In this document: piece by piece, positions 31,730 to 46,600 of the stretch | How the letters are laid out: each line of letters starts with the position of its first letter | Numbering within the stretch: position 1 is the stretch's first letter | Assembly (NCBI GenBank): GCA_037893245.1 | Contig: JBAIAA010000808.1 | Coordinates: forward strand, 434,001 to 498,000 | Origin: Crossaster papposus | Lineage: Eukaryota; Echinodermata; Asteroidea; Velatida; Solasteridae | Direction of reading: 5' to 3' | Length of the DNA stretch: 64,000 bases | Notes under the pieces: model-generated | The model's input: the letters and a program-made list of their open reading frames with translations, nothing else | Databases searched by the model: none | Told to the model about the DNA's origin: nothing | Position numbers and translations under genes: made by a program

Positions 31730-34700
31730 TGAGTGAGGTGTATATCAGACACGTGGATATACTCTATCTCTGTCTTCTACCTCTGATGTTTCTTCTGAGC
31801 AGGCTGAGTGAGGTGTAGATCAGACACGTGGATATACTCTATCTCTGTCTTCTACCTCTGCTGTTCCTTCTGTGCAGGCTGACTGAGGAGTAGATCAGAC
31901 ACGTGGATATCCTCTATCTCTGTATTCTACCTCTGCTGTTCCTTCTGAGCAGGCTGAGTGAGACACGTGGATATACTCTATCTCTGTCTTCTACCTCTGC
32001 TGTTCCTTCTGAGCAGGCTGAGTGAGGTGTAGATCAGACACGTCGATATACTCTATCTCTGTCTTCTACCTCTGCTGTTCCTTCTGAGCAGGCTGAGTGA
32101 GGTGTATATCAGACACGTGGATATACTCTATCTCTGTCTTCTACCTCTGATGTTTCTTCTGAGCAGGCTGAGTGAGGTGTAGATCAGACACGTGGATATA
32201 CTCTATCTCTGTCTTCTACCTCTGCTGTTCCTTCTGTGCAGGCTGACTGAGGAGTAGATCAGACACGTGGATATCCTCTATCTCTGTATTCTACCTCTGC
32301 TGTTCCTTCTGAGCAGGCTGAGTGAGACACGTGGATATACTCTATCTCTGTATTCTACCTCTGCTGTTCCTTCTGAGCATGCTGAGTGAGGTGTAGATCA
32401 GACACGTGGATATACTCTATCTCTGTATTCTATCTCTGCTGTTCCTTCTGAGCAGGCTGAGTGAGACACGTGGATATACTCTATCTCTGTCTTCTACCTC
32501 TGCTGTTCCTTCTAAACAGGCTGAGTGAGGTGTAGATCAGACACGTGGATATACTCTATATCTGTCTTCTACCTCTGCTGTTCCTTCTGAGCATCCTGAG
32601 TGAGGTGTAGATCAGACACGTGGATATACTCTATATATGTCTTCTACCTATGCTGTTCCTTCTGAGCAGGCTGAGTGAGAGACGTGGATATACTCCATCT
32701 CTGTCTTCTACCTCTGCTGTTCCTTATGAGCAGGCTGAGTGAGGTGTAGATCAGACACGTCGATATACTCTATCTCTGTCTTCTACCTCTGATGTTCCTT
32801 CTGAGCAGGCTGAGTGAGGTGTAGATCAGACACGTGGATATACTCTATCTCTGTCTTCTACCTCTGCTGTTCCTTCTGAGCAGGCTGAGTGAGACACGTG
32901 GATATACTCTATCTCTGTCTTCTACCTCTGCTGTTCCTTCTGAGCAGGCTGAGTGAGGTGTAGATCAGACACGTCGATATACTCTATCTCTGTCTTCTAC
33001 CTCTGCTGTTTCTTCTGAGCAGGCTGAGTGAGGTGTAGATCAGACACGTGGATATACTCTATCTCTGTCTTCTACATCTGCTGTTCCTTCTGAGCAGGCT
33101 GAATGAGACACGTGGATATACTCTATCTCTGTCTTCTACCTCTGCTGTTCCTTTTGAGCAGGCTGACTGAGGTGTAGAACAGACACGTGGATATACTCTA
33201 TCTCTGTCTTCTACATCTGCTGTTCCTTCTGAGCAGGCTGAATGAGACACGTGGATATACTCTATCTCTGTCTTCTACCTCTGCTGTTCCTTTTGAGCAG
33301 GCTGACTGATGTGTAGAACAGACACGTGGATATACTCTATCTCTGTCTTCTACCTCTGCTGTTCCTTCTGAGCAGGCTGAGTGAGACACGTGGATATACT
33401 ATATCTCCGTCTTCTACCTCTGCTGTTCCTTCTGAGCAGGCTGAGTGAGGTGTATATCAGACACGTCGATATACTCTATCTCTGTCTTCTACCTCTGCTG
33501 TTCCTTCTGAGCAGGCTGAGTGAGGTGTAGATCAGACACGTGGATATACTCTATCTCTGTCTTCTACATCTGCTGTTCCTTCTGAGCAGGCTGAATGAGA
33601 CACGTGGATATACTCTATCTCTGTCTTCTACCTCTGCTGTTCCTTTTGAGCAGGCTGACTGAGGTGTAGAACAGACACGTGGATATACTCTATCTCTGTC
33701 TTCTACCTCTGCTGTTCCTTCTGAGCAGGCTGAGTGAGGTGTATATCAGACACGTGGATATACTCTATCTCTGTCTTCTACCTCTGATGTTTCTTCTGAG
33801 CAGGCTGAGTGAGGTGTAGATCAGACACGTGGATATACTCTATCTCTGTCTTCTACCTCTGCTGTTCCTTCTGTGCAGGCTGACTGAGGAGTAGATCAGA
33901 CACGTGGATATCCTCTATCTCTGTATTCTACCTCTGCTGTTCCTTCTGAGCAGGCTGAGTGAGACACGTGGATATACTCTATCTCTGTCTTCTACCTCTG
34001 CTGTTCCTTCTGAGCAGGCTGAGTGAGGTGTAGATCAGACACGTCGATATACTCTATCTCTGTCTTCTACCTCTGCTGTTCCTTCTGAGCAGGCTGAGTG
34101 AGGTGTATATCAGACACGTGGATATACTCTATCTCTGTCTTCTACCTCTGATGTTTCTTCTGAGCAGGCTGAGTGAGGTGTAGATCAGACACGTGGATAT
34201 ACTCTATCTCTGTCTTCTACCTCTGCTGTTCCTTCTGTGCAGGCTGACTGAGGAGTAGATCAGACACGTGGATATCCTCTATCTCTGTATTCTACCTCTG
34301 CTGTTCCTTCTGAGCAGGCTGAGTGAGACACGTGGATATACTCTATCTCTGTATTCTACCTCTGCTGTTCCTTCTGAGCATGCTGAGTGAGGTGTAGATC
34401 AGACACGTGGATATACTCTATCTCTGTATTCTATCTCTGCTGTTCCTTCTGAGCAGGCTGAGTGAGACACGTGGATATACTCTATCTCTGTCTTCTACCT
34501 CTGCTGTTCCTTCTAAACAGGCTGAGTGAGGTGTAGATCAGACACGTGGATATACTCTATATCTGTCTTCTACCTCTGCTGTTCCTTCTGAGCATCCTGA
34601 GTGAGGTGTAGATCAGACACGTGGATATACTCTATATATGTCTTCTACCTATGCTGTTCCTTCTGAGCAGGCTGAGTGAGAGACGTGGATATACTCCATC

Positions 34701-35730
34701 TCTGTCTTCTACCTCTGCTGTTCCTTATGAGCAGGCTGAGTGAGGTGTAGATCAGACACGTCGATATACTCTATCTCTGTCTTCTACCTCTGATGTTCCT
34801 TCTGAGCAGGCTGAGTGAGGTGTAGATCAGACACGTGGATATACTCTATCTCTGTCTTCTACCTCTGCTGTTCCTTCTGAGCAGGCTGAGTGAGACACGT
34901 GGATATACTCTATCTCTGTCTTCTACCTCTGCTGTTCCTTCTGAGCAGGCTGAGTGAGGTGTAGATCAGACACGTCGATATACTCTATCTCTGTCTTCTA
35001 CCTCTGCTGTTTCTTCTGAGCAGGCTGAGTGAGGTGTAGATCAGACACGTGGATATACTCTATCTCTGTCTTCTACATCTGCTGTTCCTTCTGAGCAGGC
35101 TGAATGAGACACGTGGATATACTCTATCTCTGTCTTCTACCTCTGCTGTTCCTTTTGAGCAGGCTGACTGAGGTGTAGAACAGACACGTGGATATACTCT
35201 ATCTCTGTCTTCTACATCTGCTGTTCCTTCTGAGCAGGCTGAATGAGACACGTGGATATACTCTATCTCTGTCTTCTACCTCTGCTGTTCCTTTTGAGCA
35301 GGCTGACTGATGTGTAGAACAGACACGTGGATATACTCTATCTCTGTCTTCTACCTCTGCTGTTCCTTCTGAGCAGGCTGAGTGAGACACGTGGATATAC
35401 TATATCTCCGTCTTCTACCTCTGCTGTTCCTTCTGAGCAGGCTGAGTGAGGTGTAGATCAGACACGTCGATATACTCTATCTCTGTCTTCTACCTCTGCT
35501 GTTCCTTCTGAGCAGGCTGAGTGAGGTGTAGATCAGACACGTGGATATACTCTATCTCTGTCTTCTACATCTGCTGTTCCTTCTGAGCAGGCTGAATGAG
35601 ACACGTGGATATACTCTATCTCTGTCTTCTACCTCTGCTGTTCCTTTTGAGCAGGCTGACTGAGGTGTAGAACAGACACGTGGATATACTCTATCTCTGT
35701 CTTCTACCTCTGCTGTTCCTTCTAAACAGG
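31730..35730. repeat. Tandem pair of 2,001-bp higher-order repeats with a nested 364-bp repeat
   Basis: Landmarks recur at an offset of 2001: the GAGGAGTAGATC variant at about 31887 and 32251 against 33888 and 34252, and the doubled cassette at 33059/33198 against 35060/35199. Within each copy a 364-bp block (four 75-bp plus one 64-bp monomers) is itself repeated twice. Related copies of the whole arrangement occur near 38290-40260 and 49180-51000. Confidence 0.78.
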
Positions 35731-38289
35731 CTGAGTGAGGTGTAGATCAGACACGTGGATATACTCTATATCTGTCTTCTACCTCTGCTGTTCCTTCTGA
35801 GCATGCTGAGTGAGGTGTAGATCAGACACGTGGATATACTCTATCTCTGTATTCTATCTCTGCTGTTCCTTCTGAGCAGGCTGAGTGAGACACGTGGATA
35901 TACTCCATCTCTGTCTTCTACCTCTGCTGTTCCTTCTGAGCAGGCTGAGTGAGGTGTAGATCAGACACGTCGATATACTCTATCTCTGTCTTCTACCTCT
36001 GATGTTCCTTCTGAGCAGGCTGAGTGAGGTGTAGATCAGACACGTGGATATACTCTATCTCTGTCTTCTACCTCTGCTGTTCCTTCTGAGCAGGCTGAGT
36101 GAGACACGTGGATATACTCTATCTCTGTCTTCTACCTCTGCTGTTCCTTCTGAGCAGGCTGAGTGAGGTGTAGATCAGACACGTCGATATACTATATCTC
36201 TGTCTTCTACCTCTGCTGTTTCTTCTGAGCAGGCTGAGTGAGGTGTAGATCAGACACGTGGATATACTCTATCTCTGTCTTCTACATCTGCTGTTCCTTC
36301 TGAGCAGGCTGAATGAGACACGTGGATATACTCTATCTCTGTCTTCTACCTCTGCTGTTCCTTTTGAGCAGGCTGACAGAGGTGTAGAACAGACACGTGG
36401 ATATACTCTATCTCTGTCTTCTACCTCTGCTGTTCCTTCTGAGCAGGCTGAGTGAGACACGTGGATATACTATATCTCCGTCTTCTACCTCTGCTGTTCC
36501 TTCTGAGCAGGCTGAGTGAGGTGTAGATCAGACACGTCGATATACTCTATCTCTGTCTTCTACCTCTGCTGTTCCTTCTGAGCAGGCTGAGTGAGGTGTA
36601 GATCAGACACGTGGATATACTCTATCTCTGTCTTCTACATCTGCTGTTCCTTCTGAGCAGGCTGAATGAGACACGTGGATATACTCTATCTCTGTCTTCT
36701 ACCTCTGCTGTTCCTTTTGAGCAGGCTGACTGAGGTGTAGAACAGACACGTGGATATACTCTATCTCTGTCTTCTACCTCTGCTGTTCCTTCTAAACAGG
36801 CTGAGTGAGGTGTAGATCAGACACGTGGATATACTCTATATCTGTCTTCTACCTCTGCTGTTCCTTCTGAGCATGCTGAGTGAGGTGTAGATCAGACACG
36901 TGGATATACTCTATCTCTGTATTCTATCTCTGCTGTTCCTTCTGAGCAGGCTGAGTGAGACACGTGGATATACTCTATCTCTGTCTTCTACCTCTGTTGT
37001 TCCTTCTAAACAGGCTGAGTGAGGTGTAGATCAGACACGTGGATATACTCTATATCTGTCTTCTACCTCTGCTGTTCCTTCTGAGCATCCTGAGTGAGGT
37101 GTAGATCAGACACGTGGATATACTCTATATATGTCTTCTACCTATGCTGTTCCTTCTGAGCAGGCTGAGTGAGAGACGTGGATATACTCCATCTCTGTCT
37201 TCTACCTCTGCTGTTCCTTCTGAGCAGGCTGAGTGAAGTGTAGATCAGACACGTCGATATACTCTATCTCTGTCTTCTACCTCTGATGTTCCTTCTGAGC
37301 AGGCTGAGTGAGGTGTAGATCAGACACGTGGATATACTCTATCTCTGTCTTCTACCTCTGCTGTTCCTTCTGAGCAGGCTGAGTGAGACACGTGGATATA
37401 CTCTATCTCTGTCTTCTACCTCTGCTGTTCCTTCTGAGCAGGCTGAGTGAGGTGTAGATCAGACACGTCGATATACTCTATCTCTGTCTTCTACCTCTGC
37501 TGTTCCTTCTGAGCAGGCTGAGTGAGACACGTGGATATACTATATCTCCGTATTCTACCTCTGCTGTTCCTTCTGAGCAGGCTGAGTGAGGTGTAGATCA
37601 GACACGTGGATATACTATATCTCTGTATTCTATCTCTGCTGTTCCTTCTGAGCAGGCTGAGTGAGACACGTGGATATACTCTATCTCTGTCTTCTACCTC
37701 TGCTGTTCCTTCTGAGCAGGCTGAGTGAGGTGTAGATCAGACACGTCGATATACTCTATCTCTGTATTCTACCTCTGCTGTTCCTTCTGAGCAGGCTGAG
37801 TGAGGTGTAGATCAGACACGTGGATATACTCTATCTCTGTCTTCTACATCTGCTGTTCCTTCTGAGCAGGCTGAATGAGACACGTGGATATACTCTATCT
37901 CTGTCTTCTACCTCTGCTGTTCCTTTTGAGCAGGCTGACTGAGGTGTAGAACAGACACGTGGATATACTCTATCTCTGTCTTCTAACTCTGCTGTTCCTT
38001 CTGAGCAGGCTGAGTGAGACACGTGGATATACTATATCTCCGTCTTCTACCTCTGCTGTTCCTTCTAAACAGGCTGAGTGAGGTGTAGATCAGACACGTG
38101 GATATACTCCATCTCTGTCTTCTACCTCTGCTGTTCCTTCTGAGCAGGCTGAGTGAGACACGTGGATATACTCTATCTCTGTCTTCTACCTCTGCTGTTC
38201 CTTCTGAGCAGGCTGAGTGAGGTGTAGATCAGACACGTCGATATACTCTATCTCTGTCTTCTACCTCTGCTGTTCCTTCTGAGCAGGCT

Positions 38290-40260
38290 GAGTGAGGTGT
38301 ATATCAGACACGTGGATATACTCTATCTCTGTCTTCTACCTCTGATGTTTCTTCTGAGCAGGCTGAGTGAGGTGTAGATCAGACACGTGGATATACTCTA
38401 TCTCTGTCTTCTACCTCTGCTGTTCCTTCTGTGCAGGCTGACTGAGGAGTAGATCAGACACGTGGATATCCTCTATCTCTGTATTCTACCTCTGCTGTTC
38501 CTTCTGAGCAGGCTGAGTGAGACACGTGGATATACTCTATCTCTGTCTTCTACCTCTGCTGTTCCTTCTGAGCAGGCTGAGTGAGGTGTAGATCAGACAC
38601 GTCGATATACTCTATCTCTGTCTTCTACCTCTGCTGTTCCTTCTGAGCAGGCTGAGTGAGGTGTATATCAGACACGTGGATATACTCTATCTCTGTCTTC
38701 TACCTCTGATGTTTCTTCTGAGCAGGCTGAGTGAGGTGTAGATCAGACACGTGGATATACTATATCTCTGTCTTCTACCTCTGCTGTTCCTTCTGTGCAG
38801 GCTGACTGAGGAGTAGATCAGACACGTGGATATCCTCTATCTCTGTATTCTACCTCTGCTGTTCCTTCTGAGCAGGCTGAGTGAGACACGTGGATATACT
38901 CTATCTCTGTCTTCTACCTCTGCTGTTCCTTCTGAGCATGCTGAGTGAGGTGTAGATCAGACACGTGGATATACTCTATCTCTGTATTCTATCTCTGCTG
39001 TTCCTTCTGAGCAGGCTGAGTGAGACACGTGGATATACTCTATCTCTGTCTTCTACCTCTGCTGTTCCTTCTAAACAGGCTGAGTGAGGTGTAGATCAGA
39101 CACGTGGATATACTCTATATCTGTCTTCTACCTCTGCTGTTCCTTCTGAGCATCCTGAGTGAGGTGTAGATCAGACACGTGGATATACTCTATATATGTC
39201 TTCTACCTATGCTGTTCCTTCTGAGCAGGCTGAGTGAGAGACGTGGATATACTCCATCTCTGTCTTCTACCTCTGCTGTTCCTTATGAGCAGGCTGAGTG
39301 AGGTGTAGATCAGACACGTCGATATACTCTATCTCTGTCTTCTACCTCTGATGTTCCTTCTGAGCAGGCTGAGTGAGGTGTAGATCAGACACGTGGATAT
39401 ACTCTATCTCTGTCTTCTACCTCTGCTGTTCCTTCTGAGCAGGCTGAGTGAGACACGTGGATATACTCTATCTCTGTCTTCTACCTCTGCTGTTCCTTCT
39501 GAGCAGGCTGAGTGAGGTGTAGATCAGACACGTCGATATACTCTATCTCTGTCTTCTACCTCTGCTGTTTCTTCTGAGCAGGCTGAGTGAGGTGTAGATC
39601 AGACACGTGGATATACTCTATCTCTGTCTTCTACATCTGCTGTTCCTTCTGAGCAGGCTGAATGAGACACGTGGATATACTCTATCTCTGTCTTCTACCT
39701 CTGCTGTTCCTTTTGAGCAGGCTGACTGAGGTGTAGAACAGACACGTGGATATACTCTATCTCTGTCTTCTACATCTGCTGTTCCTTCTGAGCAGGCTGA
39801 ATGAGACACGTGGATATACTCTATCTCTGTCTTCTACCTCTGCTGTTCCTTTTGAGCAGGCTGACTGAGGTGTAGAACAGACACGTGGATATACTCTATC
39901 TCTGTCTTCTACCTCTGCTGTTCCTTCTGAGCAGGCTGAGTGAGACACGTGGATATACTATATCTCCGTCTTCTACCTCTGCTGTTCCTTCTGAGCAGGC
40001 TGAGTGAGGTGTAGATCAGACACGTCGATATACTCTATCTCTGTCTTCTACCTCTGCTGTTCCTTCTGAGCAGGCTGAGTGAGGTGTAGATCAGACACGT
40101 GGATATACTCTATCTCTGTCTTCTACATCTGCTGTTCCTTCTGAGCAGGCTGAATGAGACACGTGGATATACTCTATCTCTGTCTTCTACCTCTGCTGTT
40201 CCTTTTGAGCAGGCTGACTGAGGTGTAGAACAGACACGTGGATATACTCTATCTCTGTCT
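38290..40260. repeat. Third copy of the ~2.0-kb higher-order repeat
   Basis: The paired GAGGAGTAGATC markers (about 38445 and 38808) and the doubled 63-codon cassette (39618/39757) keep the same order and spacing as the pair at 31730-35730, offset about 6559 from the first copy. Confidence 0.72.
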
Positions 40261-43200
40261 TCTACCTCTGCTGTTCCTTCTAAACAGGCTGAGTGAGGTG
40301 TAGATCAGACACGTGGATATACTCTATATCTGTCTTCTACCTCTGCTGTTCCTTCTGAGCATGCTGAGTGAGGTGTAGATCAGACACGTGGATATACTCT
40401 ATCTCTGTATTCTATCTCTGCTGTTCCTTCTGAGCAGGCTGAGTGAGACACGTGGATATACTCTATCTCTGTCTTCTACCTCTGCTGTTCCTTCTAAACA
40501 GGCTGAGTGAGGTGTAGATCAGACACGTGGATATACTCTATATCTGTCTTCTACCTCTGCTGTTCCTTCTGAGCATCCTGAGTGAGGTGTAGATCAGACA
40601 CGTGGATATACTCTATATATATGTCTTCTACCTATGCTGTTCCTTCTGAGCAGGCTGAGTGAGAGACGTGGATATACTCCATCTCTGTCTTCTACCTCTG
40701 CTGTTCCTTCTGAGCAGGCTGAGTGAGGTGTAGATCAGACACGTCGATATACTCTATCTCTGTCTTCTACCTCTGATGTTCCTTCTGAGCAGGCTGAGTG
40801 AGGTGTAGATCAGACACGTGGATATACTCTATCTCTGTCTTCTACCTCTGCTGTTCCTTCTGAGCAGGCTGAGTGAGACACGTGGATATACTCTATCTCT
40901 GTCTTATACCTCTGCTGATCCTTCTGAGCAGGCTGAGTGAGGTGTAGATCAGACACGTCGATATACTCTATCTCTGTCTTCTACCTCTGCTGTTCCTTCT
41001 GAGCAGGCTGAGTGAGACACGTGGATATACTATATCTCCGTCTTCTACCTCTGCTGTTCCTTCTGAGCAGGCTGATTGAGGTGTAGATCAGACACGTGGA
41101 TATACTATATCTCTGTATTCTATCTCTGCTGTTCCTTCTGAGCAGGCTGAGTGAGACACGTGGATATACTCTATCTCTGTCTTCTACCTCTGCTGTTCCT
41201 TCTGAGCAGGCTGAGTGAGGTGTAGATCAGACACGTCGATATACTCTATCTCTGTATTCTACCTCTGCTGTTCCTTCTGAGCAGGCTGAGTGAGGTGTAG
41301 ATCAGACACGTGGATATACTCTATCTCTGTCTTCTACATCTGATGTTCCTTCTGAGCAGGCTGAATGAGACACGTGGATATACTCTATCTCTGTCTTCTA
41401 CCTCTGCTGTTCCTTTTGAGCAGGCTGACTGAGGTGTAGAACAGACACGTGGATATACTCTATCTCTGTCTTCTAACTCTGCTGTTCCTTCTGAGCAGGC
41501 TGAGTGAGACACGTGGATATACTATATCTCCGTCTTCTACCTCTGCTGTTCCTTCTAAACAGGCTGAGTGAGGTGTAGATCAGACACGTGGATATACTCT
41601 ATATCTGTCTTCTACCTCTGCTGTTCCTTCTGAGCATGCTGAGTGAGGTGTAGATCAGACACGTGGATATACTCTATCTCTGTCTTCTACCTCTGCTGTT
41701 CCTTCTGAGCAGGCTGAGTGAGACACGTGGATATACTCTATCTCTGTCTTCTACCTCTGCTGTTCCTTCTGAGCAGGCTGAGTGAGGTGTAGATCAGACA
41801 CGTCGATATACTCTATCTCTGTCTTCTACCTCTGCTGTTTCTTCTGAGCAGGCTGAGTGAGGTGTAGATCAGACACGTGGATATACTCTATCTCTGTCTT
41901 CTACATCTGCTGTTCCTTCTGAGCAGGCTGAATGAGACACGTGGATATACTCTATCTCTGTCTTCTACCTCTGCTGTTCCTTTTGAGCAGGCTGACTGAG
42001 GTGTAGAACAGACACGTGGATATACTCTATCTCTGTCTTCTACCTCTGCTGTTCCTTCTGAGCAGGCTGAGTGAGACACGTGGATATACTATATCTCCGT
42101 CTTCTACCTCTGCTGTTCCTTCTGAGCAGGCTGAGTGAGGTGTAGATCAGACACGTCGATATACTCTATCTCTGTCTTCTACATCTGCTGTTCCTTCTGA
42201 GCAGGCTGAATGAGAGACGTGGATATACTCCATCTCTGTCTTCTACCTCTGCTGTTCCTTCTGAGCAGACTGAGTGAGGTGTAGAACAGACACGTGGATA
42301 TACTCTATCTCTGTCTTCTACCTCTGCTGTTCCTTCTGAGCAGGCTGAGTGAGACACGTGGATATACTATATCTCCGTCTTCTACCTCTGCTGTTCCTTC
42401 TGAGCAGGCTGAGTGAGGTGTAGATCAGACACGTCGATATACTCTATCTCTGTCTTCTACCTATGCTGTTCCTTCTGAGCAGGCTGAGTGAGAGACGTGG
42501 ATATACTCCATCTCTGTCTTCTACCTCTGCTGTTCCTTCTGAGCAGACTGAGTGAGGTGTAGATCAGACACGTGGATATACTCTATCTCTGTCTTCTACA
42601 TCTGCTGTTCCTTCTGAGCAGGCTGAATGAGACACGTGGATATACTCTATCTCTGTCTTCTACCTCTGCTGTTCCTTTTGAGCAGGCTGACTGAGGTGTA
42701 GAACAGACACGTGGATATACTCTATCTCTGTCTTCTACCTCTGCTGTTCCTTTTGAGCAGGCTGAGTGAGACACGTGGATATACTATATCTCCGTCTTCT
42801 ACCTCTGCTGTTCCTTCTGAGCAGGCTGAGTGAGGTGTAGATCAGACACGTGGATATACTCTATCTCTGTATTCTATCTCTGCTGTTCCTTCTGAGCAGG
42901 CTGAGTGAGACACGTGGATATACTCTATCTCTGTCTTCTACCTCTGCTGTTCCTTCTAAACAGGCTGAGTGAGGTGTAGATCAGACACGTGGATATACTC
43001 TATATCTGTCTTCTACCTCTGCTGTTCCTCTCTGAGCATGCTGAGTGAGACACGTGGATATACTCCATCTCTGTCTTCTACCTCTGCTGTTCCTTCTAAA
43101 CAGGCTGAGTGAGGTGTAGATCAGACACGTGGATATACTCTATATCTGTCTTCTACCTCTGCTGTTCCTTCTGAGCATCCTGAGTGAGGTGTAGATCAGA

Positions 43201-43648
43201 CACGTGGATATACTCTATATATGTCTTCTACCTATGCTGTTCCTTCTGAGCAGGCTGAGTGAGAGACGTGGATATACTCCATCTCTGTCTTCTACCTCTG
43301 CTGTTCCTTCTGAGCAGGCTGAGTGAGGTGTAGATCAGACACGTCAATATACTCTATCTCTGTCTTCTACCTCTGATGTTCCTTCTGAGCAGGCTGAGTG
43401 AGGTGTAGATCAGACACGTGGATATACTCTATCTCTGTCTTCTACCTCTGCTGTTCCTTCTGAGCAGGCTGAGTGAGACACGTGGATATACTCTATCTCT
43501 GTCTTCTACCTCTGCTGTTCCTTCTGAGCAGGCTGAGTGAGGTGTAGATCAGACACGTCGATATACTCTATCTCTGTCTTCTACCTCTGCTGTTTCTTCT
43601 GAGCAGGCTGAGTGAGGTGTAGATGAGACACGTGGATATACTCTATCT

Positions 43649-46600
43649 CTATCTTCTACATCTGCTGTTCCTTCTGAGCAGGCTGAATGAGACACGTGGA
43701 TATACTCTATCTCTGTCTTCTACCTCTGCTGTTCCTTTTGAGCAGGCTGACTGAGGTGTAGAACAGACACGTGGGTATACTCTATCTCTGTCTTCTACCT
43801 CTGCTGTTCCTTCTGAGCAGGCTGAGTGAGACACGTGGATATACTATATCTCCGTCTTCTACCTCTGCTGTTCCTTCTGAGCAGGCTGAGTGAGGTGTAG
43901 ATCAGACACGTCGATATACTCTATCTCTGTCTTCTATCTCTGCTGTTCCTTCTGAGCAGGCTGAGTGAGACACGTGGATATACTCTATCTCTGTCTTCTA
44001 CCTCTGCTGTTCCTTCTAAACAGGCTGAGTGAGGTGTAGATCAGACACGTGGATATACTCTATATCTGTCTTCTACCTCTGCTGTTCCTTCTGAGCATGC
44101 TGAGTGAGGTGTAGATCAGACACGTGGATATACTCTATATATGTCTTCTACCTCTGCTGTTCCTTCTGAGTAGGCTGAGTGAGAGACGTGGATATACTCT
44201 ATCTCTGTCTTCTACCTCTGCTGTTCCTTCTGAGCAGGCTGAGTGAGGTGTATATCAGACACGTGGATATACTCTATCTCTGTCTTCTACCTCTGATGTT
44301 CCTTCTGAGCAGGCTGAGTGAGGTGTAGATCAGACACGTGGATATACTCTATCTCTGTCTTCTACCTCTGCTGTTCCTTCTGAGCAGGCTGAGTGAGACA
44401 CGTGGATATACTATATCTCCGTCTTCTACCTCTGCTGTTCCTTCTGAGCAGGCTGAGTGAGGTGTAGATCAGACACGTGGATATACTATATCTCTGTATT
44501 CTATCTCTGCTGTTCCTTCTGAGCAGGCTGAGTGAGACACGTGGATATACTCTATCTCTGTCTTCTACCTCTGCTGTTCCTTCTGAGCAGGCTGAGTGAG
44601 GTGTAGATCAGACACGTCGATATACTCTATCTCTGTATTCTACCTCTGCTGTTCCTTCTGAGCAGGCTGAGTGAGGTGTAGATCAGACACGTGGATATAC
44701 TCTATCTCTGTCTTCTACATCTGATGTTCCTTCTGAGCAGGCTGAATGAGACACGTGGATATACTCTATCTCTGTCTTCTACCTCTGCTGTTCCTTTTGA
44801 GCAGGCTGACTGAGGTGTAGAACAGACACGTGGATATACTCTATCTCTGTCTTCTAACTCTGCTGTTCCTTCTGAGCAGGCTGAGTGAGACACGTGGATA
44901 TACTATATCTCCGTCTTCTACCTCTGCTGTTCCTTCTAAACAGGCTGAGTGAGGTGTAGATCAGACACGTGGATATACTCTATATCTGTCTTCTACCTCT
45001 GCTGTTCCTCTCTGAGCATGCTGAGTGAGACACGTGGATATACTCCATCTCTGTCTTCTACCTCTGCTGTTCCTTCTAAACAGGCTGAGTGAGGTGTAGA
45101 TCAGACACGTGGATATACTCTATATCTGTCTTCTACCTCTGCTGTTCCTTCTGAGCATCCTGAGTGAGGTGTAGATCAGACACGTGGATATACTCTATAT
45201 ATGTCTTCTACCTATGCTGTTCCTTCTGAGCAGGCTGAGTGAGAGACGTGGATATACTCCATCTCTGTCTTCTACCTCTGCTGTTCCTTCTGAGCAGGCT
45301 GAGTGAGGTGTAGATCAGACACGTCAATATACTCTATCTCTGTCTTCTACCTCTGATGTTCCTTCTGAGCAGGCTGAGTGAGGTGTAGATCAGACACGTC
45401 AATATACTCTATCTCTGTCTTCTACCTCTGCTGTTCCTTCTGAGCATGCTGAGTGAGGTGTAGATCAGACACGTGGATATACTCTATCTCTGTCTTCTAC
45501 CTCTGCTGTTCCTTCTGAGCAGGCTGAGTGAGACACGTGGATATACTCTATCTCTGTCTTCTACCTCTGCTGTTCCTTCTGAGCAGGCTGAGTGAGGTGT
45601 AGATCAGACACGTCGATATACTCTATCTCTGTCTTCTACCTCTGCTGTTTCTTCTGAGCAGGCTGAGTGAGGTGTAGATCAGACACGTGGATATACTCTA
45701 TCTCTGTCTTCTACATCTGCTGTTCCTTCTGAGCAAGCTGAATGAGACACGTGGATATACTCTATCTCTGTCTTCTACCTCTGCTGTTCCTTTTGAGCAG
45801 GCTGACTGAGGTGTAGAACAGACACGTGGATATACTCTATCTCTGTCTTCTACCTCTGCTGTTCCTTCTGAGCAGGCTGAGTGAGACACGTGGATATACT
45901 ATATCTCCGTCTTCTACCTCTGCTGTTCCTTCTGAGCAGGCTGAGTGAGGTGTAGATCAGACACGTCGATATACTCTATCTCTGTCTTCTACCTCTGCTG
46001 TTCCTTCTGAGCAGGCTGAGTGAGGTGTAGATCAGACACGTGGATATACTCTATCTCTGTCTTCTACATCTGCTGTTCCTTCTGAGCAGGCTGAATGAGA
46101 CACGTGGATATACTCTATCTCTGTCTTCTACCTCTGCTGTTCCTTTTGAGCAGGCTGACTGAGGTGTAGAACAGACACGTGGATATACTCTATCTCTGTC
46201 TTCTACCTCTGCTGTTCCTTCTGAGCAGGCTGAGTGAGACACGTGGATATACTATATCTCCGTCTTCTACCTCTGCTGTTCCTTCTGAGCAGGCTGAGTG
46301 AGGTGTAGATCAGACACGTGGATATACTCTATCTCTGTATTATATCTCTGCTGTTCCTTCTGAGCAGGCTGAGTGAGACACGTGTATATACTCTATCTCT
46401 GTCTTCTACCTCTGCTGTTCCTTCTAAACAGGCTGAGTGAGGTGTAGATCAGACACGTGGATATACTCTATATCTGTCTTCTACCTCTGCTGTTCCTCTC
46501 TGAGCATGCTGAGTGAGACACGTGTATATACTCTATCTCTGTCTTCTACCTCTGCTGTTCCTTCTAAACAGGCTGAGTGAGGTGTAGATCAGACACGTGG